Shown: in pieces, positions 54,656 through 64,000 of the stretch | Numbering within the stretch: the first letter of the stretch is position 1 | How the letters are laid out: each line of letters starts with the position of its first letter | From: Apoda limacodes | Lineage: Eukaryota > Arthropoda > Insecta > Lepidoptera > Limacodidae | Assembly (NCBI GenBank): GCA_946406115.1 | Contig: OX291557.1 | Coordinates: 20,926,501-20,990,500, forward strand | DNA: 64,000 nucleotides | Reading direction: 5' to 3' | Program-made: the position numbers and the translations under genes | Notes under the pieces: generated by a model | Seen by the model: only the letters and a program-made list of their open reading frames with translations | The model's database searches: none | What the model was told of the DNA's origin: nothing

Positions 54656-56041
54656 TAAAGCATATTTGTTGCTGCATTAAATCATTAAAACATTTTTGGT
54701 CTGCTATCGCCTCTTAATACTTTATTATAGGAATACAAATTTGAAACAGTGATTATACTCGCAACCACCACAGATCGTTTTTGATCGATCTAGGCGCTTG
54801 TGAAAGAGATTCCTATTTTGAAAATTTTTGGTATTTAACGGATATTCTATTTACAAAATGCGGTTTTACTTCTGTTTTTTTTTTCAACTAGTTACATAGT
54901 TTATTTATACATTGTCCATCTGAGTAGTGGTTACAGTTTTTACCTACTGAATATTTTTTCCTTTTTCCTGCACTCTGTAACTTATCAAGCGAATACACTA
55001 CTAATTTCTTTCAGCTCACTAGGAGCATTGCAACCTTTTTATGAACATGATTATTGTAATATGAAACCCTAAATGAAATTGTTACTGAACAAAAAGCTAA
55101 ATACATTTACTTAACCTTTACCTAAAGATCTGTGAAGGTGTTGCTGCACGCAATTGATAGTCACTATTAAAAAACACGAATAAATTACATTTTTATTTTT
55201 AATACATCCTGTGTATGTACCGTATTGACACCTGCCGGTTTTGCGCTTCTTTTTTTATTTTCTTATATCTTTAACCCAATGTGGGAACCACAAAAACTTA
55301 ACGCATACTTAAGGGTCATTTAACTCCTATATTATAACCTTTGAGATTAAAAAAAATCCCCCTTCAGTCTAACACTATGGCGTTCCTTGAATACTATCGT
55401 AAATTAAAAGTATGCAGTTGTTACTTATAAACTTGTGGTTAATGTCGACAAAACTAGATATTGACCATGGTTTTTTCTGTAATTTAAAATCAGTTAAATA
55501 TATCAAGATTTTTTTTACTAGCCTATAGTACTAGTATCTTAATTAAACCTTTCAATGAAAAATATTCGCATTCGAATAAAACCGAATGAAAAATATTCGC
55601 ATTTGAATTATATCTCTTACTTTTAACCTTCCCCCTGCCCAATCTGAATTACTGCTAACTTACTCGTTAGGAATTAAATTCTATCATAAATAAATTAATT
55701 AATTGATTAGGATTAATTAACAACTTATGGGATACACTCGTTAAAAACCACTGCCACCTTAGTTCAGGTACACTTCATCAGTTGCAATCAAACACTGGTT
55801 ACGATTCTGGGGATAAAGACCGTGAAGTTATATATACATACAAACATTCACTTGTAACCGAACCGAAAGCATCCTTGCCTATAAGATATAAAATACTGCT
55901 CTGCCCTCAATCCATACTAAATATTATACTTCTTTTTTAAATAAATCCTGGCCAACATTTTTAAATAACAATCATTGAAAAAAAATTGCGGAAAACACAA
56001 AAAAAAAAATTCTATAACACACTGAATTTAACATACATAAG
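54656..56041. other. No gene recognised; short direct repeat
   Basis: AATGAAAAATATTCGCATT is present twice near 55555 and 55587. No other structure. Confidence 0.4.
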
Positions 56042-56502
56042 TGACCTTGTGTAGAACAACTAATTATATTATAAATCATAAAGTCATTTTACTGAACACT
56101 GAACTATAGACATTGAAATATTGATAAATGCTTCAAAACTTATGGGACTCGTTTAGTGCTCCCGCCAAGTTGCCGGTACAGCCGGATCTTTTCTGCGAGA
56201 TGTTCGGCGTTTTGTCCTAGATATTATACTATAAATATATTTTAAAGTTTAGAATCTAGTATGAGTCAGAATACAGAATATGATCTTAGGAAATGATTAA
56301 TGGTAGGAAGTCGTTATACTTGGGAAGTTTACAGTATGTATATTATTTTGAGCGACGTGAGCATATCTCTCGTCATCACATTAAACATAGTGTCAAATTT
56401 GTCATAAAAAAGTTAACATAAAGCGTGACATGGGTAAAACAACTAGTTATATTATAAATTATAAAGTTATTTTACTGAACACTGAACTATAGACATTGAA
56501 AA
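56042..56502. repeat. ~72-bp direct repeat, 383 bp apart
   Basis: Copies at about 56049-56120 and 56432-56502 share TTATATTATAAATCATAAAG-like and ATTTTACTGAACACTGAACT-ATAGACATTGAAA words, roughly 90 percent identical. Confidence 0.75.
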
Positions 56503-56622
56503 AGAAGTTATTGAATTTTTGCAGGGTCGGCAACGCGCGAGTAATACTTCTAATGTTGCAAGCGTCCATAGGCCACAGGCGGGCCGTGTGCTTGTTTGCC
56601 ACCTGCCCTGTCCATTATCTAA
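56501..56622 (+). mobile_element. LINE 3' end scrap, same family as 31863-32941
   Basis: Encodes KKEVIEFLQGRQRASNTSNV then ASVHRPQ, matching the last ~30 residues of the 330-codon protein, then a 3' UTR word CGTGTGCTTGTTTGCCACCT. It starts at the edge of the direct repeat. Confidence 0.75.
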
Positions 56623-57064
56623 AATTACTTTACTTACCTATAGCTGGCTCGAAAAACTTTATTTTGCTTCAGCCTACACTTAAAATTCACCATAAAATAA
56701 ATACCTTGACCCTTAAAAAATACGACAGACAGACGCAGCAGGGGACTTTATTTCATACTTTATAAAAAAATATTTTTGTCATTTCAATCGTTTTCAGGCT
56801 TACTTAAAATAAAAAAATTGGACCTTCATAAGGATCCCTTACCTGCCTGTATCCGTCCGACTGGCACGTCTTTATATCAGAAACATGTCACAAACCATTA
56901 AACGTATAAATTTGATAGCACCACACAACGAATTTATACCAATATTTATCGCAATAATCTGAATAAATTGTATTTTATTTACGTTTTCTTTCTTCTGTAT
57001 CTTGAAGTCAGTTATTTATTTCACATTCTTTTACGAATTAATTACGTTTTATTATTATTAGAAA

Positions 57065-57151
57065 TCCTACTAATATTATAAATGTGAAAGTTTATATGTC
57101 TTGTAGTTACTCAAATAATTTAGGGCGGGCGGAGCAGCTGGCAAAGTCTAG
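57065..57151 (+). mobile_element. 87-bp Helitron-like miniature element with both ends
   Basis: A/TCCTACTAATATTATAAATG at the 5' end and GGGCGGAGCAGCTGGCAAAG-TCTAG/T at the 3' end. TC start, CTAG end and insertion between A and T are the Helitron hallmarks. No replication-helicase coding. Confidence 0.65.
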
Positions 57152-57184
57152 TTGATAATAGTTAATGACATGTAACGGGATATT

Positions 57185-57355
57185 TTATATTAAGCCACCT
57201 TATTCCAAAAACACTGCATCAGACAGAAGCAGTCTTGCGGCGATGAGCTTACCCACCACCTGACACGTAGGACTAAAGTGGTTGGTGAAAAGAGCGTGTC
57301 CCCCATATTATGATGTGGGGGTGTGTCTAGCCAGAGTTAACTCCCTTCTGGGGAA
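57185..57355 (-). repeat. Repeat M, copy 2 (inverted)
   Basis: The reverse complement shows ATAATATGGGGGACACGCTC, CCAACCACTTTAGTCCTACG, TCAGGTGGTGGGTAAGCTCA and GGTGGCTTAATATA, as in copy 1. Confidence 0.7.
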
Positions 57356-57380
57356 CAAAACACCATTATAATATATAACC

Positions 57381-57412
57381 TTTGCGTGAGTCTGACTCGA
57401 ACTTGGCCTTTT
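57381..57412 (+). repeat. Repeat R tail
   Basis: GCGTGAGTCTGACTCGAACT-TGGCCTTTTTT. Confidence 0.5.
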
Positions 57413-59620
57413 TTAACTTCCTTGAGAGAAGTTATTATAATAGGTCCGAAATTCTATAATCCCTCGTCAGTCACAGTCTCGAGCTATTTAGACTTTGGAA
57501 TTCGAGACTAAAATGTATGGAAGTCTGACTTACCTCTCAAAACCCGTGAATGTACTTGCAAACATTTTCGTCTCAAATTCCTTCTTCTTCTTCTTAATAG
57601 TCTTCATGTATAAATTCTCAAATATAAAAAATATTCTGAAAAGAAATTATTGGTTCTGTACTTGCTACCGAACTAATTTTTATGCCACTTGATGTAACTT
57701 AATCATATTGAAATTATGTCGACTGGAAAAAATTAAGGGGTCAAACAGCACAAAACTTTGGACTGTTTTATATATCACTACCACTAAAATTATTTAGTGG
57801 GGGCCGAATCCTAGAAATCACAGTAACGCCGCAAAATATGAGAGAGCTTTGTCCACCGAACACTAACATTAAGGGGACTTGAGTACTCTCAGGGTCAGGC
57901 CCACGGAATCGGCGTCCGCTGAGTACTTCTCCAAAATAGACGGAGTACCGGGGAATCGGATTAAATTCGAATACAAATATAATGATAATTCAAATAATGC
58001 GGTAAGTGCTCTACTTCTATCGAATAACAAGTTGATTACATTAGTGTGGTTGTTATAATAATTAACTGTGACATACTTACAGACCGACGGACGGGTGGTT
58101 TTGCAACTGTTTTTTTTTTTTCAAAGGAAGAGGGTGCAACAGGTTAGGGCTACAATAACCAAAATTCTTAGCATTTAACCCAGGATTATAATTACACGTT
58201 ACACGGTGCTCGTTTTTAAAATCGTATCCACTGTCCTATTTCAAGTTTCAGACTGAGAAAAAAATAACATGGCTTTCTACATTCTTTAACTTGCAAATTA
58301 CTGTATTTGTTTTAAGATATATGTTAAAACATCGCTTTAAAAAAATAATGACCGAACCTCTCGTTTTTCTATTTTTAATTCATAACTCATTATCAACTCG
58401 TCTTACAGGAAAGCGAAAGACGTCGTTTTTGTAACGGAGTAAACAAACATCTGTAAATTAATTTTATTTTTTAATTGAATCTAATATTATAACTTATTAC
58501 GACTTGAATATTTTTTTTTAAAGTCGTTTACATGTTTTTTCTTTGTTAAAATTTTATTTTATTTACTGTTTCATGTAACACCCCTTAGACAGCTACGTAA
58601 CGTAAAAACGTTTTAAGGCTGTCACGCACCGTCCAGAGTGTTTGTCAACAATGGTAAAAAATGCTTTTACTTTTTAACCAATTTTGTAAAACAAGACGCT
58701 AATAATAGTTGTTGGTTTTTTCGTAAATTCCGGCTGTGGGAGGCACGTCGACGTCGCGTATAGAGTCAAGGGCGGTCAGAGAACACCTGGCTTCGCGAAC
58801 AATTTTAATACTTCGTCGAGTCACAAGCTATGACTTTACTACATTATAATACTAGTTTTAAGTCCTTGACTCGAGACCAATCAGACTGGCATACTTAACT
58901 GCGTAAAAACTAAAAATTAATATTTGAAGAAAAAAAAACTAAATGCGGAAGGAATATCTAAACTGGCCACTTTAAGACATTAAAAATAAAACTACTGGAA
59001 TCAGTCATTAAGTTCAGAATGGTTAGCTGCCATCACGTAGTCGTCGCGCCTCCTCTTCGTTCTATTTTCGAATTTGACAGGTTAATTCCAATTCAGTTCA
59101 GGAACGCGTCCTTATTTCGTTTTCTTTTGACTAGAAACATAAATAATATTAAAACGAACGAACGACGCTGGAGCGCGACGCTTAATAAAATTTTATTAGT
59201 GGAATTTTTCATTCATCTAAAAGTTGTTATTGATTTAATAAATGGCAAACACTTTTTTTGGCTTAGTGACAGACAGACATCGATTATTAGTATGTAAATT
59301 AATTGTCAGTGAATATCAAAGTAATTCGTACTTCCTACATTCAGTCAAGGACAGACGTTGCGTAGATTTTTCTAAAATTAGTTTGAATTTATTTCATTAG
59401 GTGTGGAAATTTATATGCCGTGACTGAGTGAGTTTAATTCAGATGTATGCCGGAAAGCATGTTGCTATAGTTATATATTTCTGTAAATAGTTATCAACGG
59501 TGTAAATTGGCATTTTTATTTGATCTGACTGCATGCTTGCGAAATGGAGGACGGACATTCCCCGCTCCAGTGTTACCAAAGTCATCCACATTAGATGTTT
59601 TTTTTAATTATTAATTATCT
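57413..59620. other. No gene recognised
   Basis: GC-richer patches at 57830-57955, 58735-58800 and 59015-59170 carry short frames without motifs. The 92-codon frame at 59019-59297 is low in support. Could contain regulatory or 5' LINE sequence. Confidence 0.35.
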
Positions 59621-59700
59621 AACTCTCGGTGATGGCCGAGGGGTTTCAATGTCACCTTGCGTCCTGCAAGTTCGAGACCCGGCGTGTACCAATGAGTCTT
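59621..59700 (+). mobile_element. tRNA-derived SINE head
   Basis: GGTGATGGCCGAGGGGTTTC fits box A (TGGCNNAGTGG) and TGCAAGTTCGAGACCCGG fits box B. A T-run follows directly. No acceptor stem partner, so not a tRNA gene. Confidence 0.55.
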
Positions 59701-59944
59701 TTTTTTTATTTTCTTAAGTAAATTGATTGTCACACTACTGGCTTTTTGGTGAAGGAAAACATCGCCAGGTAAACTGCATACGTCAAAAAAAGACATATAC
59801 GAAGTCCACAATGCGCACTGGGCCCGCGTGTGGACTATGTGCCAAATCGCCCTCGATATGGGTAGGCCGTGCCCTTACAGAGGGGACGTATGAGACTGAT
59901 ATGCATAGCTAACGCAGAAAACTTTGCAGTATGAATTGTATTGT

Positions 59945-60190
59945 CCAAATAAATGCGATAGTAACTCTGTGTGTCTGTCTGTCTATCTATCTGTCTGCCT
60001 TTCTGTTAACTCTTAACGCTTACACCGCTGTACTGACTAAGATATAATTTGGCATGGAGATAGTTTATGTCTCGGAGAAGGACATAGGCTACTTGAAAAC
60101 GTCGGTTTTTTTTTACCACTGAGGAGATGCCGTTGAAATCTTACACCAATAACTGAATTTAGGGCGGGTGGAACTGTGGGCAAAAGCTAG
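59945..60190 (+). mobile_element. Helitron-like unit, 5' end degraded
   Basis: AAATGCGATAGTAACTCTGT, TCTGTCTG runs, ACACCGCTGTACTGACTAAG, GGCATGGAGATAGTTTATGT and CGGAGAAGGACATAGGCTAC, ending GGGCGGGTGGAACTGTGGGC-AAAAGCTAG/T. Word order matches the common lepidopteran family. Confidence 0.65.
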
Positions 60191-60223
60191 TATATTATAA
60201 ATCTTCAGTTAAATGACATTTAT

Positions 60224-60553
60224 CTATACATATTATAAACCTCAAAGTCTGCCTGTCGGTCCTTATGTGTTCTTTTCACGCGAGAACCATATTTATCCGA
60301 TTTGCATGGTTTCATTTTCCACAGCTGCAAGTACGTACCATGTTACTTGATAAGTTTTATATATTTTGTTATGTACATAAAGAAACGTATGAAATAAGCA
60401 GTGGCGATAATGGTGAATGGCCCTTAATTGGCTTATGCTGAGTAAACCATGCGAGATAATATATCAAATTAATGTACTACATAGAGTTGGCGTCGGAATC
60501 CCACGCTGATAATTTAATTTAGCGCGGGCGTAGCCGTGAGCAATAGTTAATCT
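60224..60553 (+). mobile_element. Helitron-like unit, 3' end degraded
   Basis: 5' A/TCTATACATATTATAAACC, then AAAGTCTGCCTGTCGGTCC. The 3' region GCGCGGGCGTAGCCGTGAGC-AATAGTTAAT has lost the CTAG. Confidence 0.5.
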
Positions 60554-60845
60554 ATATATATTGTGAAATTTTAAATGTAGGTTCCTTTTATGACGTATTT
60601 AAAGATAGTTCTGCATAATTCATCTCGTAAAGGGTTCAAATAGGGATTGAAAGTTTGTATGAATACATTTTTGCCTTTTGATTGTAAGTTAAGAATTACG
60701 TGTTTCACCGTTTTTTGGAAAATCATACCTAGGCGGTAAAAAGAGCATGAAAGTTTGTATGGGAATGTGGTTAGTTTTGTTAATAGAACCATGAAAATTT
60801 GTATATAGACATCCAGTTGCAAATTTTATACTTTCTCAGGGTCTG
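60554..60845. repeat. Dispersed relative of the 46.5-47.5 kb array
   Basis: GGGATTGAAAGTTTGTATGA, TTTTTTGGAAAATCATACCT and GCATGAAAGTTTGTATGGGA are the reverse of words in the ~235-bp units at 46540-47480. Confidence 0.5.
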
Positions 60846-61455
60846 CGGGAAGAAATCTTTGGCAGATACGTACGGCTGTGACATACGGACGGACAGAAAG
60901 ACAGACATGACGAATCCATAACGGTTCCGTTTTTTGCTATTTACGTTTTATGGTCTTATGAACTAAAATAACAACTAAAAACCAAAAAGTGGTCAAAGAG
61001 ACTTCTAATTGATTTTAAAAACTACTGTTAACACTAGACTTTTATTGTGACTTGGAATAAACATCATTACATAGGACTTTTTTGAGGTTTTAACGATCAA
61101 AAGTGTGTGTGTGTACAGCACATTTATTAGTGATTACGAAGACATTGAAAAAACACCATAAAAACATTTTTTTGAAAAAAAATTAACTAATAAAGCAGTA
61201 CCAGGAATTAAACTGTAAAAAATACCTTAAAAAAATCATATCTCGGAACCTACTAAAAATCGCAAAGCATACAAATAGGTGTTTCGGATAGATCTTGGTG
61301 TAAGGCATCTAAATTTTTGTTTTTATCGTCACTATTTGGGCCAACCTGTATAAGGACATTTCTTGAAACACTATTTAAATCACAGATATCACAGCTCAAA
61401 ACATCAATAACATTTAACAAATTCAAATTACAGTTCTTATAAAAAACGTCTATTT
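60846..61455. other. No gene recognised
   Basis: A repeat-tail word (GACGGACAGAAAGACAGACA...GGTTCCGTTTTTT) lies at 60889-60936. Remainder AT-rich. Confidence 0.4.
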
Positions 61456-61459
61456 ATCA

Positions 61460-61957
61460 AGAGTCTCGTATTCCCCAACGAATACCTGTCTCCCCAATAA
61501 TACTCTTATCAACTACTACACTCTTGCTAACCCCTTCAATGTTACACTTAATAAAAACGGGAAAAAGGTCAGACCATGACACATCATTCTCTATTCTAAC
61601 AGAAAGCACAGTATCCTTAGTGGCCTCACTCGTAATACAGTAGTCTAACCGACTTTGAGTGCCCAGTTACTAACGCAGGTGTAGGCATCAGGTAGGTATC
61701 AGAGCTGGCACCCAATCAATATCCACACAGTTCCACTTCTACTTACTGCAGAAACTCAAGAGTTCTAGCCCTAATCTTTTACTAGGATGAGCATTAAAGT
61801 CTTCGAGCACATACACTGCCTGTGTATCACTCTCATCAATAATAGCAGTTACCCGCGATAGACATTTTATGGACTCTGGGAGATTACCCGGTTCGTTGTT
61901 GGGCATATAGACATTAATTAAAAGAAAGGACCGCAAACCAATCCGTGTAAGGATCAA
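61460..61957 (-). pseudogene. LINE endonuclease (APE-type) fragment
   Basis: The minus-strand frame reads GLRSFLLINVYMPNNEPGNL, then AVYVLEDFNAHPSKRLGLEL and LLSFC. DFNAHP is the catalytic GDFNAH block of apurinic-type endonucleases, with E in place of G before it. After frameshifts toward lower coordinates come TSEATKDTVLSVRIENDVSW and SDLFPVFIKC, the C-terminal SDH-like motif with H replaced by L. The domain would nick the target DNA before reverse transcription. N-terminus and the RT are missing; the family cannot be tied to the other LINEs here. Confidence 0.8.
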
Positions 61958-62061
61958 TCACATCGCCTACTATTTTTCTAGAATTTTAATTTTTTGCTGT
62001 ACAATCCAAGATTAAAATAAATACATAAAAAAGAATAGCGTGTTTCAGCATTATTGGACAA

Positions 62062-62157
62062 TCATCCTCGAAGAGAGTTGAATTGGGAATGAAAGTTTGT
62101 TTGGACCGGGAAGAGTAAAATCGCGTGGGTAACACACAGCGGGGAACTAGCTAGTCG
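62062..62157 (+). mobile_element. Helitron-like 3' portion
   Basis: Ends CGCGTGGGTAACACACAGCG-GGGAACTAGCTAGT; GGGAATGAAAGTTTGTTTGG upstream is shared with the family. Confidence 0.45.
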
Positions 62158-62167
62158 TAATATTTAA

Positions 62168-62210
62168 AAAAACCGGCCAAATGCGAGTTCGTCTCGCGCA
62201 CCGAGACCGC
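62168..62210 (-). repeat. Repeat R tail (inverted)
   Basis: AAACCGGCCAAATGCGAGTT-CGTCTCGCGCACCGAG is the reverse complement of the repeat R 3' end. Confidence 0.55.
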
Positions 62211-62464
62211 ACAAACAAAAAAAACTGTGCTACTAAGCTGTCACTTATCCAAATACTGACTAAGCCCGACGTTCGACGATGTTTAACATTGAATATCATT
62301 TCCAACAAACAAATATGTTACTACTTCTCTAATGAGGTGGGTCGGTGGTTGCCAAGAGGTTTTGGTGTCTGTTTTACGTTCTGAGCAGCAGGTGTTTATA
62401 ACACAAGCTATTGCTTTCTTAATGGTGTTTATAACACAAGCTATCGCTTTGTTGGTCAACACAA

Positions 62465-62942
62465 AATAAGTAACTCTTTTATGAGGCAATGTATACACTT
62501 TTACAACAAAGTTCCCAATAAAATTCAAAATCTATCAATAAGTAAATTTAAAGATAAAAGATATCAAGCAGGTACTTTGTAAAAAGGCATACTACAATAT
62601 TTCAGACTATGTAAATGATAAAAATCCTTGGGACTGATGATGCTCAATTACAGGATGCATAGGTAAACCAAATTAAAATGGAAATAACATAAAATTGTAC
62701 GACTAAAAATTTTTTATTTAAAACATTAATTGTATTTTAGTTTATTTGTATTATTGATAGTGTTTTTAAAAGATTAACTATCGAGTTTCTTGCCGGATTC
62801 TTCTCGGTAGAAATCAACAACATTGTGAACCGGCGGGAAGGTGGGAGGATTCAAAAAATAATATTTTATTACTTTGACGATTCAAAAGTGATTGTAAAAT
62901 CCTTATTTGAATAAACCATTTTGACTTTGACTTTGACTTTAA
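62465..62942 (+). mobile_element. LINE 3' end, same family as 34226-35395
   Basis: ATAAGTAACTCTTTTATGAG begins the match to the NSFIGQCIHFYNK coding end; here it reads ...FMRQCIHFYNKVPNKIQNLS. The 3' UTR follows (GGATGCATAGGTAAACCAAA, CTTGCCGGATTCTTCTCGGT) with a (TTTGAC)n tail to 62942. The tail shows insertion by target-primed reverse transcription. Confidence 0.8.
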
Positions 62943-63069
62943 CAGCCTTCTACGTCCGCACTATCGGGGCAAGCCCAACCCTCACCAAGGTGGATAAGGA
63001 CTGATTTTATTTTCAGTCGAGTCACAAAAAATTAAGTTACACACATAGCTTCCAGTAATTGTACCATGA

Positions 63070-63205
63070 TTTTTTTTATACCACTAAAGTCGCAAACAAG
63101 CACACGGTCCGCCTGATTGTAAGCGGTCACCGTGGCCTATTGACGCTTCTAACACCAGGGATCTCACTCGCGCGTTGACAACCCTTCAAACATCCAATAA
63201 CCAAT
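63070..63205 (-). mobile_element. LINE 3' end, same family as 31863-32941
   Basis: The reverse complement gives GGTTGTCAACGCGCGAGTGA, GCGTCAATAGGCCACGGTGA, ATCAGGCGGACCGTGTGCTT and AGTGGTATAAAAAAAA. Confidence 0.8.
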
Positions 63206-63239
63206 AAATGAATGATAAACTTTGAACCTTAAAGAAACA

Positions 63240-63445
63240 TGTTTTATTCAAAATTAATCATTGGTAACTTACACATAGTATAGGGAACATTTTCAAAACA
63301 ATACCTTCTATGTCCCTACAGATTTTTACTTTAAATCCACAAAAGCGAAGTGCGAACTGCCGGACGTTTACCGCGTCCATGGCTCGTCATTTCTTGTGGT
63401 CCTCTAGCTTTTGCATCCAGCGACCCTTTCAGGGTATCGGTCTTT
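63240..63445 (-). other. Possible coding remnant with poly(A) signal
   Basis: On the minus strand GRWMQKLEDHKK, stop, RAMDAVNVRQFALR precedes a gene-like 3' end with AATAAA near 63248. WMQK...D...RAM....VRQ resembles the C-terminus of RTE-type LINE proteins, but the match is short. A host 3' exon is the alternative. Confidence 0.25.
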
Positions 63446-63599
63446 TGGGCTGGCAGGCGTCCCATGCTTCATCTTTCGGTCCGTGGTCTCCACACGTCTG
63501 CTTCATCAGTCATTGGTCCTTCGAATGACATGACCAATAATAGGTTCTTTTAGGACTAATTAAAAGGTAAATTAAACACCTAATGCATTAAAAGGGGTG

Positions 63600-63641
63600 T
63601 AAATTGAAATTCCGCGCGTAATATCGCGGGGCAAGAGCTAG
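63600..63641 (+). mobile_element. Helitron-like 3' terminus
   Basis: TTCCGCGCGTAATATCGCGG-GGCAAGAGCTAG/T; the 5' part is not identified. Confidence 0.45.
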
Positions 63642-64000
63642 TTAGTGTTTGCTTTGAGAATGTAAAGAAAAATCTGCACGTTTTGAGATGTTTCCCAACA
63701 TAAATGACATGTAATAAAATAATATGTGCGTTTTTAAAATTCACAAAATGTCCGTGAACTCAAAGATTGCATAGATAATAAAATATCCTGGGTTTTTGAA
63801 CTCTTAATTTGTTAAAGAAATCAAGTTACCATAATGCATATGTAGAAACATTTATAAATTCTGCTTGCTGCATTTTTAATCTTATCTGTGAGTTTTCATT
63901 TAAATAGCTTCGACAACTCCTAAAATACATATATATGCTTGTCTATTTATAAACCAAAAAGTCAAATAAAAATGTTTGATGCAAATTTATGGTTTATTTT
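63642..64000. other. No gene recognised
   Basis: AT-rich sequence to the window end. Confidence 0.4.

Noticed and set aside
59621..59700. Ser/Leu-type tRNA gene
   Set aside because: Promoter boxes only; a T-run follows and the cloverleaf cannot be drawn.
1..64000. Endogenous retrovirus or LTR element
   Set aside because: No long terminal repeats, primer-binding site, or gag/protease/integrase motifs were seen; all RT fragments are of the non-LTR type.

Overview
The window looks like AT-rich, gene-poor DNA from an insect nuclear genome, most likely a moth or butterfly (Lepidoptera). The reasons are repeat families that recur here and are typical of that order: tails ending in a CTCGCACTTGGCCG-like word, heads reading GGAGGAGGTTCT, short Helitron-like units opening TCCTACTAATATTATAAA and closing CTAG/T, LINE 3' ends with (TTTGAC)n tails, and tRNA-derived SINEs. 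No bacterial-style operons, rRNA, true tRNA, CRISPR or viral genes were seen. The species call is inference; the repeats are seen directly.

Most of what can be named is mobile DNA. 1-10 kb: a composite family with a palindromic core (two inverted copies), a 2.1 kb foldback bounded by TTAA with about 0.5 kb arms, two smaller TTAA-bounded MITEs and a TTA-flanked Harbinger-type MITE. 10-16 kb: a decayed FLYWCH/MULE transposon with matching 8-bp target duplications, a tyrosine-recombinase (Crypton-like) pseudogene that keeps an intron, and a hAT-like element. 17-25 kb: a hAT-type element with a perfect 8-bp duplication, and a decayed hAT transposon with a PIF/Harbinger-like element nested in its coding region. 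28-36 kb: several non-LTR retrotransposon (LINE) remnants, one with a 330-codon open frame, plus SINEs, a CATAGAC-ended MITE and a second recombinase exon fragment. 37-41 kb: related low-copy tandem repeats. 45-52 kb: a cluster of tandem arrays, namely a 36-bp minisatellite with a 360-bp higher-order repeat, a ~235-bp array, a 277-bp duplication and a 68-bp array with a hairpin in most units. 52-64 kb: a second CATAGAC MITE, Helitron-like units, LINE and SINE pieces.

Host genes are not clearly visible. Three stretches have exon-like structure (open frame plus splice-like borders): 18595-18792 (-, possible first exon), 41194-41391 (-) and 42707-42830 (+, the best). None was matched to a known family. 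The window is therefore best read as an intergenic or large-intron region shaped by repeated insertion and nesting of transposons.
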